From NCBI GenBank assembly GCA_001897435.1, contig MKSV01000002.1, positions 62,001 to 126,000 on the forward strand: a DNA stretch of 64,000 nucleotides, given 5' to 3'. The notes beneath the pieces were generated by a model. That model was not told where the DNA came from and searched no databases. It saw only the letters and a program-made list of their open reading frames with translations. This stretch comes from Acidobacteriales bacterium 59-55. GTDB lineage: Bacteria > Acidobacteriota > Terriglobia > Terriglobales > Acidobacteriaceae. The position numbers and the translations under genes are program-made. This document shows positions 60,539-64,000 of the stretch, piece after piece. Position 1 is the first letter of the stretch. Every line of letters starts with the position of its first letter.

Positions 60539-62845
60539 TCAGTTTTGCGACAGATGAAGCCGAGCCGCATTCCGTCGCCTGCCCTGAATCTCGATAAACC
60601 CAAGAATTAAACTCACCGCCGCCGGCGTCACCCCGGCGATCCGGCTGGCCTGCCCCAGCGTCTGCGGACGCACCCGCGACAGTACCTGCTTCATCTCCGT
60701 CGACAGCCCGCTCACCGACGAGTACTCGAACCACTCCGGAATCGCTCGCCGCTCGGCCTTGCGCAGCTTCTCCATCGACCGCCGCTGCTGGTCGAGATAG
60801 CCCGCATACTTGATCTCCGTCTCCACCGTCTTCATCTCGTTGCGCACCCACGCCGGCAGCCGCGATCCAGAGCCGGGTACGCTGTCGCCCTGCTTGAGCG
60901 CCACCGAGTTGGGTGCCCCATATCTCGATTCTGAGATGTGGGAATCGTGCGGAGCACGACCGTCTTCCTTCAAATGCAACGATGCAGCATCCATTGCTGC
61001 GACCCATGAAGCCAGCGCCTCGCCCTCCTTCGCCATCCGCTCCCGCAGCAGCGGCGCAAGCTCTTCGACCACAACCTCGGGCCGCTTCAACAACTGCGCA
61101 AACGTCTGCCCGGCCACGCCTGCGCCATCGCCGTCGAGCCGCGCCATCATCTCCGCCGGCAGCTCGCCCGTGCGCACCCGCGATGTCGCCAGCAGCTTCT
61201 CAAACGCCACCGCGCGCGCCTGCTTCGCCTCGTACTCGGTCCACGCCGCATCGTCGATCAGCCCCAGCCTCCGCCCATGCGGAGTCAGCCTGCGGTCGGC
61301 ATTGTCGATCCGCAGATGCAGCCGGAACTCCGCCCGCGAAGTAAACATCCGGTACGGCTCGTTGGTCCCCTTGCTGATCAGGTCGTCGATCAGGATGCCC
61401 GTATATCCCTCGGTGCGGTCGAGCGTAAAGCCCTCTTCGCCGCGCACCGAAAGCGCCGCGTTGATGCCTGCCATCAACCCCTGGCACGCCGCCTCCTCGT
61501 AGCCGCTCGTCCCATTGATCTGCCCGGCGAGATACAGGCCCGCAATCGACTTCACCCGTAGCGTCCGGTCCAGCTCCGTCGGATCGATGGCGTCGTACTC
61601 GATCGCATAGCCCGGCCGCAGCATCTCCGCATTCTCCAGCCCCGGAATCGAGTGCACCATCGCCGCCTGAATCTCCATCGGCAGGCTTGTGCTCATGCCG
61701 TTGATGTAGACCTCGTGCGTGTTCAACCCCTCCGGCTCCAGAAAAAACTGGTGCCGCGTCTTCTCCGGAAAGCGCACGATCTTGTCTTCGATCGAAGGAC
61801 AGTAGCGCGGCCCGATGCCGTGAATCTGCCCGGTATACATCGGCGAGCGATGCACATTCTCGCGGATCAGCCGCAGCGTCTCGTCGGTCGTGTGCGCGAC
61901 GTGGCACACGATCTGCCGCAGCGGCAGCGAGCCCCCTCTTGCCACCCCGGACCGAAAGCTGAACGGCGTCGGATCGTCATCGCCCGGCTGCTCCTCGAAC
62001 TTTGTCCAGTCAATCGTCCGCCCATCGAGACGCGGCGGCGTCCCCGTCTTCAACCGGCACTCACGCAGCCCCAGCCGCTTCAAACTCTCGCCCAGCAGAA
62101 CGCTCGCCGGCTCGCCGCTGCGCCCAGCCGTGTACTGCTGTTCGCCGCAGTGGATCAGCCCATTGAGAAACGTCCCGGTCGTCACCACCGTGGCCCCGGC
62201 ATAAACCACGCGCCCATCGCGCAGCTTCAATCCCCGCACCACCCGACGCGTCACATCTGGGGAAACGTTGGCGAGAGCATCTAAGGAAACGTCATCTCGA
62301 CCGGAGCGGCGGACAGCTTCACCGTCCGTCGCGGAGTGGAGAGACCCCTGTATTTCGTCTTCCACGCCCGACAGCCCGGGTGCCCCATCCTTCGCAGCTT
62401 CATCGCGAAGGGTGGGATCCGCAAATCCCTCCCCGCCCGCGCGCGAAAGCTCCTCGACCACCAGGTCCACAACCTCGGCCTGCTTGATAAAGAGATTCTT
62501 CTGCCCTTCCAGCACCTCGCGCATCTTTACCCGGTACAGCGCCTTGTCGCACTGCGCCCGCGGCGACCACACCGCCGGTCCGCGCGACGTATTCAGCAGC
62601 CGGAACTGAATCCCGCACGCATCGGCCACCTCGCCCATCACGCCGCCCAGCGCATCCACCTCGCGCACCAGGTGTCCCTTGGCGATGCCGCCGATGGCCG
62701 GGTTGCAGCTCATCTGCGCGATCAGGTCGAGATTCAGCGTAAAGATCGCCGTGCGCAGCCCCATGCGCGCCGCCGCCATCGCCGCCTCGCAGCCCGCATG
62801 GCCCGCGCCCACAACGACGACATCGTACTGTTCCGTAAAGCTCAC
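60539..62845 (-). CDS. mnmG: tRNA uridine-5-carboxymethylaminomethyl modification enzyme MnmG (GidA), with repeat-derived insertions
   Basis: MnmG with MnmE modifies the wobble uridine of several tRNAs. The FAD site [12 protein letters not shown] (11-22), the [17 protein letters not shown] signature and the C-terminal [13 protein letters not shown] helix are intact. The 768 residues exceed the usual 620-650. Residues about 132-200, between VVDLVVE and [17 protein letters not shown], replace a short loop and contain elements E (144-154) and A (164-186) in frame. A second insertion at about 610-660 contains another E (635-643). Both lie where surface loops are expected, so the enzyme may still work. 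Confidence 0.93.
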   Translation of the reverse strand: MSFTEQYDVVVVGAGHAGCEAAMAAARMGLRTAIFTLNLDLIAQMSCNPAIGGIAKGHLVREVDALGGVMGEVADACGIQFRLLNTSRGPAVWSPRAQCDKALYRVKMREVLEGQKNLFIKQAEVVDLVVEELSRAGGEGFADPTLRDEAAKDGAPGLSGVEDEIQGSLHSATDGEAVRRSGRDDVSLDALANVSPDVTRRVVRGLKLRDGRVVYAGATVVTTGTFLNGLIHCGEQQYTAGRSGEPASVLLGESLKRLGLRECRLKTGTPPRLDGRTIDWTKFEEQPGDDDPTPFSFRSGVARGGSLPLRQIVCHVAHTTDETLRLIRENVHRSPMYTGQIHGIGPRYCPSIEDKIVRFPEKTRHQFFLEPEGLNTHEVYINGMSTSLPMEIQAAMVHSIPGLENAEMLRPGYAIEYDAIDPTELDRTLRVKSIAGLYLAGQINGTSGYEEAACQGLMAGINAALSVRGEEGFTLDRTEGYTGILIDDLISKGTNEPYRMFTSRAEFRLHLRIDNADRRLTPHGRRLGLIDDAAWTEYEAKQARAVAFEKLLATSRVRTGELPAEMMARLDGDGAGVAGQTFAQLLKRPEVVVEELAPLLRERMAKEGEALASWVAAMDAASLHLKEDGRAPHDSHISESRYGAPNSVALKQGDSVPGSGSRLPAWVRNEMKTVETEIKYAGYLDQQRRSMEKLRKAERRAIPEWFEYSSVSGLSTEMKQVLSRVRPQTLGQASRIAGVTPAAVSLILGFIEIQGRRRNAARLHLSQN
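60911..60942. repeat. Element E inside mnmG, second insertion
   Basis: GGGTGC precedes arms CCCATATCTC (60917-60926) and GAGATGTGGG (60933-60942), which pair with one mismatch. It encodes [11 protein letters not shown] on the minus strand. Confidence 0.7.
62289..62355 (+). repeat. Element A inside mnmG
   Basis: A full copy with both conserved ends (ACGTCATCTCGACCG and GGAGAGACCCCTGTATTT) and core GCGGACAGC/ACCGTCCGT lies in frame in the coding region and encodes residues about 164-186. It adjoins element E at 62381. Confidence 0.85.
62381..62418. repeat. Element E inside mnmG, first insertion
   Basis: Arms CCCATCCTTCGC (62384-62395) and GCGAAGGGTGGG (62405-62416) pair with one mismatch, after GGGTGC. 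It encodes [15 protein letters not shown] on the minus strand. Confidence 0.75.
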
Positions 62846-62877
62846 GCTTCTATTTTAGAACCTGACTCAACGCTCCA

Positions 62878-62998
62878 AAGGAAGCCTCTGACTAAGTCCA
62901 GCTTCAACTAAGGGCGCGGCTTCAGAGCCTGTCCTGAGCGAAGCCGAAGGATGCCGCAAGTGATTTGCCGGAAGCACGGCTTTAGCCGCTGAGGGCAG
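62878..62998. repeat. Element B, right end missing
   Basis: The left end (AAGCCTCTGACTAAGTCC), CCTGTCCTGAGCGAAGCCG and the GGC-TTTA-GCC hairpin are present, but the right terminal repeat is lost. With the next three features it fills the 611-bp gap 62846-63456. Confidence 0.75.
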
Positions 62999-63120
62999 CC
63001 TTTGTTGTTTGTCGTTCCTTTGTTTGTCGCTCCTTTGTTTGTCGTTCCATTGTTTGTCGCTCCTTATGTTTGTCATTCCTTTGTTTGTCATTCCCGAAGG
63101 GAATCTGCGTTTTGCTCCTA
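62999..63120 (+). repeat. Element C, expanded copy
   Basis: About seven units of TTTGTTTGTCRTTCC precede the ATTCCC-GAA-GGGAAT hairpin and a TTTTGCTCC tail, the highest unit number in the window. Confidence 0.85.
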
Positions 63121-63151
63121 TCGGCAAGACCGCATCCGGAGCAGAACCGCC

Positions 63152-63270
63152 TCAGGGAACCTCTGATCAAGTCCAGCTTTGTTAAGGGCACGGCTTCAGA
63201 GCCTGTCCTGAGCGAAGCCGAAGGATGCCGCCAGTGATTTGCCGGAAGCGCGGCTTTAGCCGCTGAGGGC
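63152..63270. repeat. Element B, right end missing
   Basis: It closely matches the copy at 62878 (same CCTGTCCTGAGCGAAGCCG core and GCGGC-TTTA-GCCGC hairpin) and also lacks the right terminal repeat. Confidence 0.78.
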
Positions 63271-63308
63271 AGCTTCGTTGTCCCAGAACCGTCTCCTCTC
63301 AGGGACAA

Positions 63309-63350
63309 CTTTGTTTGTCATTCCCGAAGGGAATCTGCGTTTTGCTCCTT
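63309..63350 (+). repeat. Element C, one-unit copy
   Basis: A single CTTTGTTTGTCATTC unit, the hairpin and the TTTTGCTCC tail. Confidence 0.75.
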
Positions 63351-63456
63351 TAGAGATCATTTCCAGGACAGAAAAGCCCCTCCGCGCAGGTCACCCATCC
63401 GGCAACCCTCGCGTCTAAGGTTGGATAACCCAAAAAATCCAATCTGGAGTTTTAAT

Positions 63457-64000
63457 GATCGCGGTCTTTCATTCCCATCACGCCTGGTTCTTCGCCATCT
63501 TTTTCTTTTGCGCCATCCTTGTGTTCGCCAATGTCGTGCACTACATCCTGTTCCGTGTGCTCAAGCGCAAAGAGACGCAGATGGCAGGCCTCGGTTGGGG
63601 ATTTCAGCAATACCTTGGCCGCCCCGCGCGCGCGATCTTCTTTCTGACGTGCCTTCTGATCGCTTTGCCCTTTGTTCCCCTCTCCTCAAACCTCGCGCAT
63701 CTGATTCGCCAGGGATTCGTCATGGCGATGGTAGTTGCGCTGGGATGGTTCGTCGTCGGCTGCATCTATGTGCTCCAGGCGGCCCTGCTGCGCAAGTACG
63801 ACATCACCGCCGCCGACAACGTGCGCGCCCGCAGCATCCATACCCAGTTCCAGGTCTTTCGCCGCATGCTGATCGCCTTTGTCGTCGTCATCGACATCGG
63901 CGCTCTGCTGTGGACCTTCAACGACCCGCGCATCTGGCACTACGGCTCCGGCCTGCTCGCCTCGGCCGGCATCGCCACCCTTGTGCTCGCCACCGCCGCC
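63457..64000 (+). CDS. Mechanosensitive ion channel family protein (MscS-like), N-terminal part
   Basis: The ATG at 63457, with CTGGAG upstream, opens a frame that runs off the window (181 codons seen). Four membrane helices are visible, the last two being QFQVFRRMLIAFVVVIDIGA and YGSGLLASAGIATLVLATAA; the latter matches the pore-lining TM3 of MscS proteins (a Gly/Ala ridge helix). It should open on membrane tension and release solutes. The cytoplasmic domain lies outside the window. Confidence 0.82.

Overview
The window is 64 kb of GC-rich chromosome that most resembles an acidobacterium of the class Terriglobia (Edaphobacter/Granulicella/Terriglobus-like). This is an inference from gene content: an alternative complex III locus coupled to a caa3-type oxidase, GH3 and GH92 glycosidases, a long sortilin/BNR plus choice-of-anchor-D surface protein, a chromosomal-type tyrosine recombinase remnant and abundant REP-like repeats. 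No rRNA, tRNA or CRISPR array was seen.

Layout. 1-5 kb: a 5'-nucleotidase and a zinc-ribbon coiled-coil protein on the minus strand, then a pseudokinase-SPOR membrane protein and a DHA2 efflux pump on the plus strand. 5-15 kb: minus-strand aldo/keto reductase and ATP-dependent DNA ligase, then plus-strand prfA, a secreted unknown, a GH3 glycosidase, a secreted two-domain VOC protein, prmC and a DUF4440-like protein. 15-20 kb: a flavin oxidoreductase, clpB and hsp20 on the minus strand, with two clear terminators. 20-28 kb: an RlmI-like methyltransferase divergent from a HI0933-type flavoprotein, then the long surface protein. 28-41 kb: one minus-strand respiratory operon, actA-B-C-D-E-F, a membrane protein of unknown function, SCO1, cytochrome oxidase subunits II, III and IV. 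Subunit I is absent; a 49-codon open frame between II and III looks like what a nearly complete in-frame deletion of it would leave. 41-47.5 kb: an AlkA-like glycosylase, a GH57/DUF3536 protein and a GH92 mannosidase.

47.6-52.5 kb is an accessory island: a broken recombinase, a TonB-C/DUF6438/ankyrin protein, an ArsR-SRPBCC-hydrolase operon under a nested-dyad operator and flanked by 40-bp direct repeats, and a frameshifted Ymh-family gene. 52.8-64 kb returns to housekeeping functions: Gfo/Idh/MocA oxidoreductase, alr, a WYL regulator, a VOC protein, dnaB, msrA, mnmG and the start of a mechanosensitive channel.

The most unusual signal is at DNA level. Five families of short dispersed elements (called A to E here) fill most gaps: A, a palindromic element that can be paired, tandemly truncated or inserted; B, a MITE-like element with terminal inverted repeats; C, a variable 15-bp tandem ending in a short hairpin; D, a TTGCNN hexamer tract joined to two TTCA-loop hairpins; E, a small palindrome found here only inside genes. 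Elements A and E lie in frame inside mnmG, and E also lies in the DNA ligase, so repeat DNA is translated as protein insertions, formally like Rickettsia palindromic elements. All family assignments come from reading the sequence; no database search was possible.
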